This document shows, piece after piece, positions 1 to 5,068 of a stretch of 5,068 bases of DNA. The position numbers and the translations under genes are program-made. The notes under the pieces are model-generated. The model ran no database searches, was not told where the DNA came from, and saw only the letters and a program-made list of their open reading frames with translations. Origin of the DNA: Bacteroidia bacterium. Its GTDB lineage: Bacteria > Bacteroidota > Bacteroidia > Cytophagales > Cyclobacteriaceae. Where the stretch lies: contig JAENVX010000317.1 of assembly GCA_016650355.1 (NCBI GenBank), positions 1-5,068 on the forward strand, written 5' to 3'. The stretch's first letter is position 1. Every line of letters starts with the position of its first letter.

Positions 1-1071
1 AACAACCGCCCTCACGCGACCCATCTTTTCAAGCAACCGTTCTTCTCTTACAAATTTCTCATCGGCCATCTCTAGTCTGGCAACCAATTGAAAAGAAAGT
101 GCTCCTACCAGAAAATTACCTTTCCAATTAGGATAGCGGTCGCTCGTTACCTTTGTTAATCCACATGGCGCAATGGAAGGCACCCAATACCGAATCGGTT
201 GTTCCATTCCTTCTTTCTCTGTGACTTCGGTAATGATGGTACCATCATAGTTAATACCATAAGTGATCACTGGCCATCCATAATTTTTTCCCTTCTCAAC
301 ACGATTTAACTCGTCTCCACCTTTAGGTCCGTGTTCATGATTCCAAAGCATTCCTGTTTCACTATCAAAATAGAGTCCTTGTAAATTACGATGACCATAC
401 GACCAGATTTCTGGTTTAGCGCCAGGAGTATTTACAAACGGATTGTCTGTTGGTACTTTGCCGTCATCGTGCAGGCGAAGTACTTTTCCCAAATGATTGG
501 TTAGATCCTGGGCGTTCTCTTTTTTTCCACGCTCGCCAGAGGTAAAGAATACATAGCCATTTCCGTCAAAAGCAATGCGCGAACCGAAATGAATATCCGA
601 TGATGATAAAGGCATTGCCTGAAATAATTCTTCAAGATTAATAAGTGCATTACCTTCTAATTTTGCCCGCGCCAGGACTGTTCCTCCTTCTTCGCCTTGT
701 GGTTTTGCATACGTAAGATAAATCCATCCATTGTTGGCATAGTCAGGGTGAAGTTGAATGTCTAAAAGTCCACCTTGCCCCTTGGAACGCACTATTGGCA
801 CTCCGGAAATTTCTTCGTCTAATAATTTCCCGTCCTTGATGACTCGTATCTTACCTTCACGCTCGGTTACAAGTGCGCGGCCATCCGGAAGAAACACCAT
901 ACCCCATGGGCTCTTAAGCGCTGAAGTAATAGTGTCTACTATGAAATTTTGTTTTTCAGAGCTGACTGCCGCTCCGATTATTTGCTCCTCTTCATCAGGT
1001 GATGTTGCACAAGAAGCAAAAGCAAAAATTGTTGCTAAAACAGTGAATTGAAATAATCGTTGAGTCATCAT
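1..1071 (-). CDS. PQQ-dependent sugar dehydrogenase-like lipoprotein (3' end cut by window)
   Basis: The reading frame is open from an ATG at 1071-1069 to the window edge (357 codons, no stop), so the C-terminus is missing. It matches the soluble aldose/glucose-sorbosone dehydrogenase family, a six-bladed beta-propeller that oxidises sugars with PQQ. Visible motifs are SPWGMVFLPDGRALVTER (54-71), GGLLDIQLHPDY (100-111), DIHFGSRIAFDGNGYVFF (159-176) with H161 at the usual catalytic-His position, SYGHRNLQGL (224-233), NHEHGPKGGDELN (244-256) and NYGWPVITYG (263-272). Family members run about 400 residues, so roughly 40-70 are probably lost. The N-terminus is a short hydrophobic segment ending FAFASC, with C21 the likely lipidated cysteine, followed by an acidic stretch (DEEE). 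This suggests an envelope lipoprotein. A second ATG follows immediately (1068-1066), and the leader is A-rich with no clear Shine-Dalgarno sequence. The gene lies 56 bases downstream of the DUF1080 gene on the same strand, so an operon is likely. Family assignment is firm; the sugar substrate and actual PQQ use are unknown. Confidence 0.93.
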   Translation of the reverse strand, partial: MMTQRLFQFTVLATIFAFASCATSPDEEEQIIGAAVSSEKQNFIVDTITSALKSPWGMVFLPDGRALVTEREGKIRVIKDGKLLDEEISGVPIVRSKGQGGLLDIQLHPDYANNGWIYLTYAKPQGEEGGTVLARAKLEGNALINLEELFQAMPLSSSDIHFGSRIAFDGNGYVFFTSGERGKKENAQDLTNHLGKVLRLHDDGKVPTDNPFVNTPGAKPEIWSYGHRNLQGLYFDSETGMLWNHEHGPKGGDELNRVEKGKNYGWPVITYGINYDGTIITEVTEKEGMEQPIRYWVPSIAPCGLTKVTSDRYPNWKGNFLVGALSFQLVARLEMADEKFVREERLLEKMGRVRAVV

Positions 1072-1127
1072 TATTATTTTTTGATAGATCTTGTACCTTT
1101 TTGCTAAGGCTTTAGTGCTATGAGAAC

Positions 1128-1883
1128 TTATAAAGCACGCACCTTAATATTTCTGTAGTAGACAGGGGCACCATGGTCTTGCAGAGAAATCGCCCCAATC
1201 TTTGATGTGTTCCATCCAGGATACTCTACCCATTTACTTTTTTTATACCGTTCAATAAAGTCTGTACTTCCTTCTTCAAACTCAACCGTTTTTTCTCCGT
1301 TCAACCAATGTTCTACATGACCATTATTATAAATTATGCGTGCAGTGTTCCACTCACCAACGGGCATTAGCTTTTTGGTTGCAGGAGAAGCGAACATATC
1401 ATAGTTGCTTCCCGCTTTTTGTGCATCCTTCAGTTCACCCTCCCATCCAGCATCATCAATTACCTGATACTCCGGCCCTGTTTCATAATCCTGTTTGTAC
1501 TCGGGTTGCTCAATCACATGATAAAGAATTCCGCTGTTACCGCCTGGTGTGATCTTCCAATCGATAGTCAACTCAAAATTTCCATATTGCTTTAAGGTAG
1601 TAAGTGATCCCCCAGCATCCTCACCAAGGCCTCGCCCATCGCAGACAATCATATCATCTTGTACACTCCATAACGGCCCAATGGTATCTTGATTAAATCG
1701 TTTCCATCCTGCAAACGAGCTACCGTCAAACAACAATTCCCATCCAGCAGCTACCTCTTCTTCTGTTAACGAATTCAATGTTGGATTACCTTCTTCTTGT
1801 TGAGAATCTGATTTCTGGCAAGAAAACCCTATCAAGGTTAATAGAATTGCAATGCATGCATAGATAACACGTGATTGTTTCAT
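1128..1883 (-). CDS. DUF1080 / 3-keto-disaccharide hydrolase family lipoprotein
   Basis: A complete 251-residue protein of the DUF1080 family (Pfam 3keto-disac_hyd), a concanavalin-like beta-sandwich. Characterised members hydrolyse 3-keto-glycosides. Family hallmarks are WELLFDGSSFAGWKRF (48-63), WSVQDDMIVCDG (72-83), YGNFELTIDWKITPGGNSG (100-118), ETGPEYQVIDD (134-144), GEWNTARIIY (177-186), HWLNGEKTVEFEEGS (192-206) and GAISLQDHGAPVYYRNIKVR (230-249). Length is normal for a single-domain member. The N-terminus is a lipoprotein signal: Lys2, Arg5, a hydrophobic run, then GFSC with C22 as the lipidation site. The following QKSD resembles the Bacteroidota lipoprotein surface-export signal, so outer-face exposure is possible. 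The stop is TAA at 1130-1128, 56 bases before the sugar dehydrogenase gene. The pairing suggests hydrolysis and oxidation of related sugars in the envelope, but this is inference. No strong ribosome-binding site is visible, and the ATG at 1883 is chosen because it gives a proper signal peptide. Confidence 0.92.
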   Translation of the reverse strand: MKQSRVIYACIAILLTLIGFSCQKSDSQQEEGNPTLNSLTEEEVAAGWELLFDGSSFAGWKRFNQDTIGPLWSVQDDMIVCDGRGLGEDAGGSLTTLKQYGNFELTIDWKITPGGNSGILYHVIEQPEYKQDYETGPEYQVIDDAGWEGELKDAQKAGSNYDMFASPATKKLMPVGEWNTARIIYNNGHVEHWLNGEKTVEFEEGSTDFIERYKKSKWVEYPGWNTSKIGAISLQDHGAPVYYRNIKVRAL

Positions 1884-1924
1884 GGCGATTTAATGGTTAA
1901 GGATTTTTATGAGTTGATTATTCA

Positions 1925-1944
1925 TTGCCTACTCTAGTAGGCAA
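1925..1944. repeat. Perfect 8-bp hairpin with 4-base loop between two minus-strand genes
   Basis: Arms TTGCCTAC (1925-1932) and GTAGGCAA (1937-1944) are exact reverse complements around the loop TCTA. It lies 18 bases past the stop of the small unrecognised gene and about 40 bases before the DUF1080 start. No T-run follows on the minus strand, so it is not a textbook intrinsic terminator. It could stabilise an mRNA 3' end, weakly terminate, or modulate read-through into the downstream pair. Confidence 0.5.
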
Positions 1945-1946
1945 GA

Positions 1947-1964
1947 TCGATACTTTTCGATACT
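1947..1964. repeat. Short direct repeat TCGATACT x2
   Basis: TCGATACT occurs at 1947-1954 and again at 1957-1964, ten bases apart (about one helical turn). The second copy overlaps the stop codon (1965-1963) of the minus-strand small gene. One turn of spacing would suit a regulator bound on one face of DNA, but chance is quite possible for so short a repeat. Confidence 0.3.
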
Positions 1965-2313
1965 AAACCGGTTCGGCTACTTCAGCCTTTCTTTTTACGT
2001 GAAACATAAACTGCTTGTCCATGCTTAACTCATAAATAGCCTCACGCATCAATTGAGAAGCCTTTTGAGACTGCTGTAGTACCTGTAATAAATCTTTTGC
2101 TACCGCGGAGGCCTTGATATTGTTTAATGCCTTTCCATGGGATACTTCCAGCACAAACGCATATCCTGTCTTTTCCCTTATCCCCACAGCTTTGAATTCG
2201 TGACCGTAAAGTTTGTATTGCTGAGGGTCTTTTTCCGCTGCCAACATTAATTGCAGAATTACAGGGCGGTATTTACTCCACAAAGAAGCATAATGGCTGA
2301 GTTCAGAATACAT
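1963..2313 (-). CDS. Small cytoplasmic protein of unknown function
   Basis: A 116-residue protein that I do not recognise. It has no signal peptide or membrane segment, unlike its lipoprotein neighbours. The residue pattern suggests an amphipathic helix (about 1-30), two beta strands (about 36-46, EFKAVGIREK, and 50-58, GYAFVLEVS), a long Gln/Ala/Leu-rich helix (about 66-96, including VAKDLLQVLQQSQKASQLM) and a final strand (about 100-108, KQFMFHVKR). That is an alpha-beta-beta-alpha-beta order typical of a compact alpha/beta domain. Composition is protein-like, and this is the longest open frame here on either strand, which supports a real gene. The start is the ATG at 2313-2311, after an A/T-rich leader without a Shine-Dalgarno sequence; the stop is TAG at 1965-1963. 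It is divergent from the deacetylase gene and 79 bases upstream of the DUF1080 gene, with a hairpin between. Co-transcription with the sugar-processing pair is possible but unproven. Confidence 0.75.
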   Translation of the reverse strand: MYSELSHYASLWSKYRPVILQLMLAAEKDPQQYKLYGHEFKAVGIREKTGYAFVLEVSHGKALNNIKASAVAKDLLQVLQQSQKASQLMREAIYELSMDKQFMFHVKRKAEVAEPV

Positions 2314-2346
2314 AATCGGTTATATTGTTTAAAATTTCAAAAGATC

Positions 2347-2395
2347 AGTGGCAATCCCTTCAGTTTAGATACTTAAATATGAAAAGAGTGGCAAT
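2347..2395 (+). repeat. Spaced direct repeat AGTGGCAAT x2, 40-base period
   Basis: AGTGGCAAT occurs at 2347-2355 and at 2387-2395, exactly 40 bases apart start to start, close to four helical turns. Both copies lie in the divergent promoter region. Same-face spacing in such a gap is what paired operator half-sites look like, but a 9-base repeat in 146 bases is only moderately unlikely by chance. Confidence 0.4.
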
Positions 2396-2407
2396 ATACC
2401 ACTTTTT
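2383..2407. repeat. Imperfect dyad flanked by A- and T-tracts
   Basis: AGTGG (2387-2391) and CCACT (2399-2403) are reverse complements around a 7-base loop. The stem can extend outward by a G-T wobble and three A-T pairs (AAA at 2383-2385, TTT at 2405-2407). The left arm is part of the second AGTGGCAAT copy. A-tract / stem / T-tract is a weak terminator-like layout, but placement between divergent genes fits an operator better. Confidence 0.35.
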
Positions 2408-2425
2408 AAGCCTAATAATTGGCTT
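2408..2425. repeat. Small inverted repeat AAGCC-N8-GGCTT
   Basis: AAGCC (2408-2412) and GGCTT (2421-2425) flank an 8-base AT-only loop. It abuts the preceding dyad directly and lies 35 bases upstream of the deacetylase ATG. It is a possible second regulator site or 5' UTR hairpin; the short arms make this a low-confidence call. Confidence 0.25.
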
Positions 2426-2459
2426 CTGAGGAGTGAATTGATTCAGAGTTTTATTAATT

Positions 2460-3338
2460 ATGGCCTACAAACTTATGAAGACTAAGCTTTTCTTGTATTT
2501 CCTTATGTGCCTTGTCTGGAGCTGTTCCGAAGCTCAAACGAAGAACATTAGACTAATTGTCCGGGGTGATGATATGGGATACTCACACAGTGGCAATGTA
2601 GCGCTCATCAAGTGCTATCAAGAAGGAATTGAACGATCCATTGAAATAATCACCCCGTCTCCCTGGTTTCCGGAGGCCGTTAAAATGCTAGCTGAAAATT
2701 CCACTGTGGACGTAGGCATTCACCTCGCGCTTACGAGCGAATGGGATAATGTAAAGTGGAGACCTCTATCAGATTGCCAAAGTCTGAAGGACGCTGATGG
2801 ATATTTCTATCCTATGGTTTCTCCCAACAAAAATTACGCGGGGCAATCAATCAAGGAAAATAAGTGGAAACTTCAGGATGTTGAAAAGGAGTGGCGTGCC
2901 CAGATTGAACTAGCTCTAAAAAAAATACCACGCATTAGTCATCTTTCAGCACATATGGGTTGTGCTAACTTGAGTGACTCTACTCAAATGCTATATAAAC
3001 GCCTTGCTAAGGAGTATAAAATAGATATTGACCCCAAAGAGTTTGGTGTAAAAAGCATTAGCTATTCGGGCCCTCACACGACAGCAGATGAAAAAGTTGA
3101 AAGTTTTATTAACATGCTGGAGCAACTTACACCTGGGAACACCTATCTGTTTGTTGACCATCCCGGATTGAACGACTCTGAATTACAGGCTATTCACCAC
3201 ATAGGATATGAAAACGTGGCCATGGATCGCCAAGGCGTGACCGACCTGTGGACAAATTCAAAAGTCAAAGTGGTAATTAAAAAGAAAGGAATACAACTCA
3301 TTAGCTATAAGGACTTGCTAACCTTGAAATCAGAATAG
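2460..3338 (+). CDS. Exported YdjC/ChbG-family carbohydrate deacetylase
   Basis: A 292-residue member of the YdjC/ChbG/HpnK deacetylase family, metal-dependent enzymes that remove acetyl groups from N-acetylated sugars. E. coli ChbG acts on chitooligosaccharides. The IRLIVRGDDMGYS motif (30-42) supplies D37 and D38, matching the base and metal Asp of ChbG. VDVGIHLALTSEW (83-95) supplies metal ligand H88. SHLSAHMGCA (160-169) supplies H165, aligned with the first His of the ChbG SHHH motif, but the following His positions are Met-Gly here. A family-like RPLSDCQSLKDADGYFYP (101-118) and a VDHPGL segment (232-237) follow. Unlike cytoplasmic ChbG, the N-terminus is a hydrophobic signal ending VWSC, so C22 is a likely lipidation site. 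Translation may instead begin at the ATG at 2475, giving MKTKLF, a more typical lipoprotein start. The gene stands alone on the plus strand, divergent from the left gene group and convergent with the DUF1801 locus. Family is firm; substrate is unknown. Confidence 0.92.
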   Translation: MAYKLMKTKLFLYFLMCLVWSCSEAQTKNIRLIVRGDDMGYSHSGNVALIKCYQEGIERSIEIITPSPWFPEAVKMLAENSTVDVGIHLALTSEWDNVKWRPLSDCQSLKDADGYFYPMVSPNKNYAGQSIKENKWKLQDVEKEWRAQIELALKKIPRISHLSAHMGCANLSDSTQMLYKRLAKEYKIDIDPKEFGVKSISYSGPHTTADEKVESFINMLEQLTPGNTYLFVDHPGLNDSELQAIHHIGYENVAMDRQGVTDLWTNSKVKVVIKKKGIQLISYKDLLTLKSE

Positions 3339-3390
3339 CTCGTTAGCACCAAAAGCCTCGCAGCTTGACTTCGCCTTTCAATCTAAATAT

Positions 3391-3772
3391 TCAATTATTT
3401 TTCTTCTTCTTTCTAAAACTCTCATCAACAATACCCGCTTCGAATAATAGGGCCCGAAGCTGCTCATCCTTGCCGTCCTTCAGCCAACAATACACCATCC
3501 TCATTTGCCATTAAATTTCCCTGACAAAATCCCAATGTTAAACCGATTGCTTGTTGTGATTCCGGTGTACGCTTAGGACCCCAAAAAATGGAAGGAGGCC
3601 ATATGAAACAAATCATTCTGTTGTGCCTGTAAAACGGTACACCATAGGATACTTTTTCCTCAGCTTTTGGTAAGCACTCCAAAATAAGGGAGCGCAGGCG
3701 TTTCATGATTGTCTGCTCCTCGCGAGGCAATGAAATAATGATCTCATCTACAGATTTACTTGACTTAGCCAT
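3391..3772 (-). pseudogene. DUF1801-family protein, frame disrupted near the C-terminus
   Basis: The first frame starts at the ATG at 3772 and runs 102 codons to a TGA at 3466-3464. It looks like a DUF1801 (YdhG-like) small protein: VDEIIISLPREEQTIMKRLR (8-27), then VSYGVPFYRHNRMICFIWP (41-59) and LTLGFCQGNLMANEDGVLL (79-97). Its end (AEGRQG) is abrupt. In the +1 frame the same strand continues with DEQLRALLFEAGIVDESF and a Lys-rich end, stopping at a TGA at 3393-3391, which is the C-terminal helix expected for this family. The coding signal is therefore split between two frames. Between about 3506 and 3474 both frames read plausibly, the second as QMRMVYCWLKDGKDEQL. DUF1801 proteins are small, of unsettled biochemical role. 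A candidate -7 promoter element lies just upstream. Causes could be a true mutation, a sequencing or assembly error, or a short gene that really ends at 3464. The family call is from recalled motifs, not a search. Confidence 0.7.
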
Positions 3773-3786
3773 TTCCTTTAGTACGA

Positions 3787-3794
3787 CAAAGCTA
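3787..3794 (-). promoter_or_regulatory. Candidate Bacteroidota -7 element for the DUF1801 gene
   Basis: On the minus strand this reads TAGCTTTG, an exact match to the TAnnTTTG -7 consensus of Bacteroidota sigma-A promoters, ending 14 bases before the ATG at 3772. Upstream TTG triplets lie 14 and 25 bases away, outside the usual spacing of about 17-23, so the -33 element is not convincing. AAAGGA sits almost against the ATG, too close for a normal Shine-Dalgarno sequence. Confidence 0.35.
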
Positions 3795-3797
3795 AAA

Positions 3798-3810
3798 TGT
3801 CATACTGACA
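3798..3810. repeat. Short palindrome TGTCA-TAC-TGACA
   Basis: TGTCA (3798-3802) and TGACA (3806-3810) form a perfect 5-bp dyad around TAC. Further TGTCA copies lie at 3817-3821 and 3849-3853. The palindrome lies just upstream of the candidate -7 element on the minus strand, where a regulator could sit. A 13-base dyad with a 3-base spacer looks like a protein-binding site, but it could be chance. Confidence 0.3.
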
Positions 3811-3822
3811 ACCTTATGTCAA

Positions 3823-3861
3823 CAGGTGAATATATTATTACCTCATCCTGTCATTCACCTG
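3823..3861. repeat. Perfect 9-bp inverted repeat with 21-base loop
   Basis: CAGGTGAAT (3823-3831) and ATTCACCTG (3853-3861) are exact reverse complements separated by 21 bases. On the minus strand it begins 24 bases after the ABC permease stop codon and lies upstream of the DUF1801 gene. No T-run follows the stem in the direction of transcription, so an intrinsic terminator is doubtful. Mid-gap placement is compatible with an operator, a looped RNA structure or a read-through barrier. Confidence 0.45.
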
Positions 3862-3885
3862 AAGGAAAAGAGCGAGAATGGGTGA

Positions 3886-5068
3886 TTACTCACTTCTCAA
3901 GGTTTCACTAGGGCTTACGATAGCAGCCCTGATGGATTGATAGGCAATGGAAAGCCATGCCACTATCAATATAATAGCACCGCCACCTACAAAAATGAAT
4001 GGGCTGATTTCTACTTTATAGGCAAATTCTGTGAGCCAGAGTTGTGTCGTATACCATGCAAGCGGGATGACCGTAACAAAGGCAATTAGTACCAGCTTAG
4101 AAAAATCCCTTGACAACAAGGCTACAATGCGAGGAACTGAGGCTCCTAACACTTTCCTTACACCAATTTCTTTTTTTCGTTGTTCCGTCATAAATGCGGT
4201 TAGACCTAGTAATCCCATGCAGGCAATGATTATGGCTAACACAGCAAAGGATGTTACAAGTACACTTGTGTTCTGTTCAGCCTTATATTGTCGCTCAATC
4301 GTCTCGTCAACAAATTCATATGTAAAAGGATAATCGGGAGCAATCCTCTTCCATTCTTGTTCTACTGTGGCCAAATGATCCGACAGCTGCCCTCCTGCAG
4401 CAAACTTTACCGACAGGCACCACGCATTTCGTGGATCCATTCGCAATACCAAAGGCTCAATCGTTCGATGGAGCGATCGGTAATGAAAATCTTTTATTAC
4501 ACCCACAATACGTCCCGCGGGATGTCCATCCAATACGCGGATGGGAGTACCTACAGGCTTTTCCAGCATCAGTTCTTTTACCGCAGCTTCATTTATCAAA
4601 TATGCCTCCAAGGAATCTGTGGCAAACTCTCGTGAAAGGTTGCGACCATCAATAACATCCAGTCCAAACGTTGTTAGATAATCATAATCTATAATTAACG
4701 TATTTATACTCCGTTTAGGAATGTTCATCCCAGGAAAATCATATTGCCATGTTGCGCTCTCTTGTCCCGGCACACCGTTCGAAACAGAAACAGATTTGAG
4801 GCTGGAGTGATCTTGCAGATTTTGCTTGAACACTTCAATTTTATTCCAAATTGCCATGGGCGGTGCAAAGTAAATTACGCGATCTTGATCAAAACCCAGG
4901 TTGGAATTGCGAATGAAATTCATTTGCTGAAATACTGCCAGAGTACTTATCATCAGAAAAACCGCGACCCCGAATTGCAAAACAGTAAGCACCTTTCGCA
5001 ATCCCGCATTGCCCGATGGCCCCATCTGCCCTTTTAAGACTTTCGCGGGTGAGAACGAGCTGAGATAG
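3886..5068 (-). CDS. ABC transporter permease, MacB/FtsX type, C-terminal half (5' end outside window)
   Basis: The frame is open from the window edge to a TAA at 3888-3886, giving 393 full codons. The methionine at 5025-5023 is internal: the in-frame residues before it, YLSSFSPAKVLKGQ, are the conserved end of the first FtsX repeat in the roughly 800-residue Bacteroidota permeases. Counting from that methionine, one sees a membrane segment (about 12-32), a periplasmic MacB core (about 35-250) with the family signature GRIVGVIKDFHYRSLHRTIE (171-190), then three C-terminal helices (about 255-279, 309-330, 342-364). The cytoplasmic loop TEQRKKEIGVRKVLGAS (280-296) is diagnostic of FtsX domains, and the C-terminus SPSETLRSE is also typical. 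Such permeases work with a separate ATPase and move or release lipoproteins, peptides or drugs by mechanotransmission across the periplasm. Neither the ATPase nor a membrane-fusion partner lies in this window, so the cargo is unknown. Confidence 0.95.
   Translation of the reverse strand, partial: YLSSFSPAKVLKGQMGPSGNAGLRKVLTVLQFGVAVFLMISTLAVFQQMNFIRNSNLGFDQDRVIYFAPPMAIWNKIEVFKQNLQDHSSLKSVSVSNGVPGQESATWQYDFPGMNIPKRSINTLIIDYDYLTTFGLDVIDGRNLSREFATDSLEAYLINEAAVKELMLEKPVGTPIRVLDGHPAGRIVGVIKDFHYRSLHRTIEPLVLRMDPRNAWCLSVKFAAGGQLSDHLATVEQEWKRIAPDYPFTYEFVDETIERQYKAEQNTSVLVTSFAVLAIIIACMGLLGLTAFMTEQRKKEIGVRKVLGASVPRIVALLSRDFSKLVLIAFVTVIPLAWYTTQLWLTEFAYKVEISPFIFVGGGAIILIVAWLSIAYQSIRAAIVSPSETLRSE

Larger units (their letters stand above)
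2314..2459. promoter_or_regulatory. Divergent intergenic region with repeats, probable promoters for both sides
   Basis: This 146-base gap separates two divergently transcribed genes, so promoters for both must lie in it or just inside the genes. I could not find a clean Bacteroidota TAnnTTTG -7 element in either direction. The nearest is TATATTG on the minus strand (2397-2391), one T short. The region holds a spaced direct repeat and two small dyads (listed separately), which may be binding sites. On the plus strand GAGGAG at about 2428-2433 is too far from the ATG at 2460 to serve as a ribosome-binding site. Confidence 0.45.

Noticed and set aside
758..1051. Plus-strand open frame of 97 codons
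   Set aside because: It lies wholly opposite the sugar dehydrogenase gene, has no family-like motifs and looks like an antisense shadow.
1340..1552. Plus-strand open frame of 70 codons
   Set aside because: Antisense to the conserved core of the DUF1080 gene, with a Cys/His/Pro-rich composition typical of shadow frames.
2425..2446. TCTGA / TCAGA inverted pair near the deacetylase start
   Set aside because: Five-base arms with a 12-base loop are expected often by chance in a region this size.
3339..3390. Possible bidirectional terminator between the convergent deacetylase and DUF1801 genes
   Set aside because: Only very short complementary arms (AAGC/GCTT) are visible, with no good stem plus T-run, so I do not call a terminator.
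3705..3911. Plus-strand open frame of 68 codons
   Set aside because: It overlaps the 5' end of the DUF1801 gene, the gap and the end of the permease gene. There is no recognisable domain, and the gap holds palindromes better explained as regulatory DNA.
4031..5037. Four plus-strand open frames (4031-4333, 4288-4635, 4431-4655, 4744-5037)
   Set aside because: All are antisense to the well-supported permease frame, overlap one another and have no coherent protein features.
1..5068. Mobile elements, CRISPR arrays, tRNA or rRNA genes, phage or toxin-antitoxin modules
   Set aside because: No transposase or integrase motifs, no regularly spaced repeats of array length, no tRNA-like cloverleaf and no compact toxin/antitoxin pair were seen.

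Overview
The window looks like a chromosomal fragment from a Bacteroidota bacterium, probably Cytophagales or a relative. The grounds are the AT-leaning composition, starts with A/T-rich leaders rather than clear Shine-Dalgarno sequences, short-signal lipoproteins ending in Ser-Cys, and a large MacB/FtsX-type permease of the kind common in this phylum. There are six protein-coding loci. Two are cut by the window edges and one looks disrupted.

Left part (1-2313, all minus strand). In transcription order these are a small unrecognised cytoplasmic protein (2313-1963), a DUF1080 / 3-keto-disaccharide hydrolase-family lipoprotein (1883-1128), and a PQQ-dependent sugar dehydrogenase-like lipoprotein (1071 to beyond position 1). 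Gaps are 79 and 56 bases. The last two are probably co-transcribed and suggest cell-envelope oxidation and hydrolysis of sugars. A perfect 8-bp hairpin sits between the first two genes.

Middle (2314-3338). A 146-base divergent intergenic region carries a spaced 9-base direct repeat and two small dyads. It separates the left group from a plus-strand YdjC/ChbG-family carbohydrate deacetylase with an N-terminal export signal.

Right part (3339-5068, minus strand). A DUF1801-family gene (3772-3391) stops early in its first frame, while its likely C-terminal tail continues in a second frame. It is therefore called a pseudogene or frameshifted gene. Upstream of it is the C-terminal half of an ABC-transporter permease (5068-3886). 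Its true start lies outside the window, and the methionine at 5025 is internal. The 113-base gap between the two holds a perfect 9-bp inverted repeat, several TGTCA motifs and a candidate Bacteroidota -7 element.

The three exported proteins (sugar dehydrogenase, DUF1080 protein, deacetylase) fit envelope carbohydrate processing, but no binding protein, SusC/SusD pair or classical glycosidase is visible to fix a substrate. I see no RNA gene, CRISPR array, insertion sequence or phage element, and no convincing new multi-gene system. The most unusual item is the DUF1801 frame disruption.
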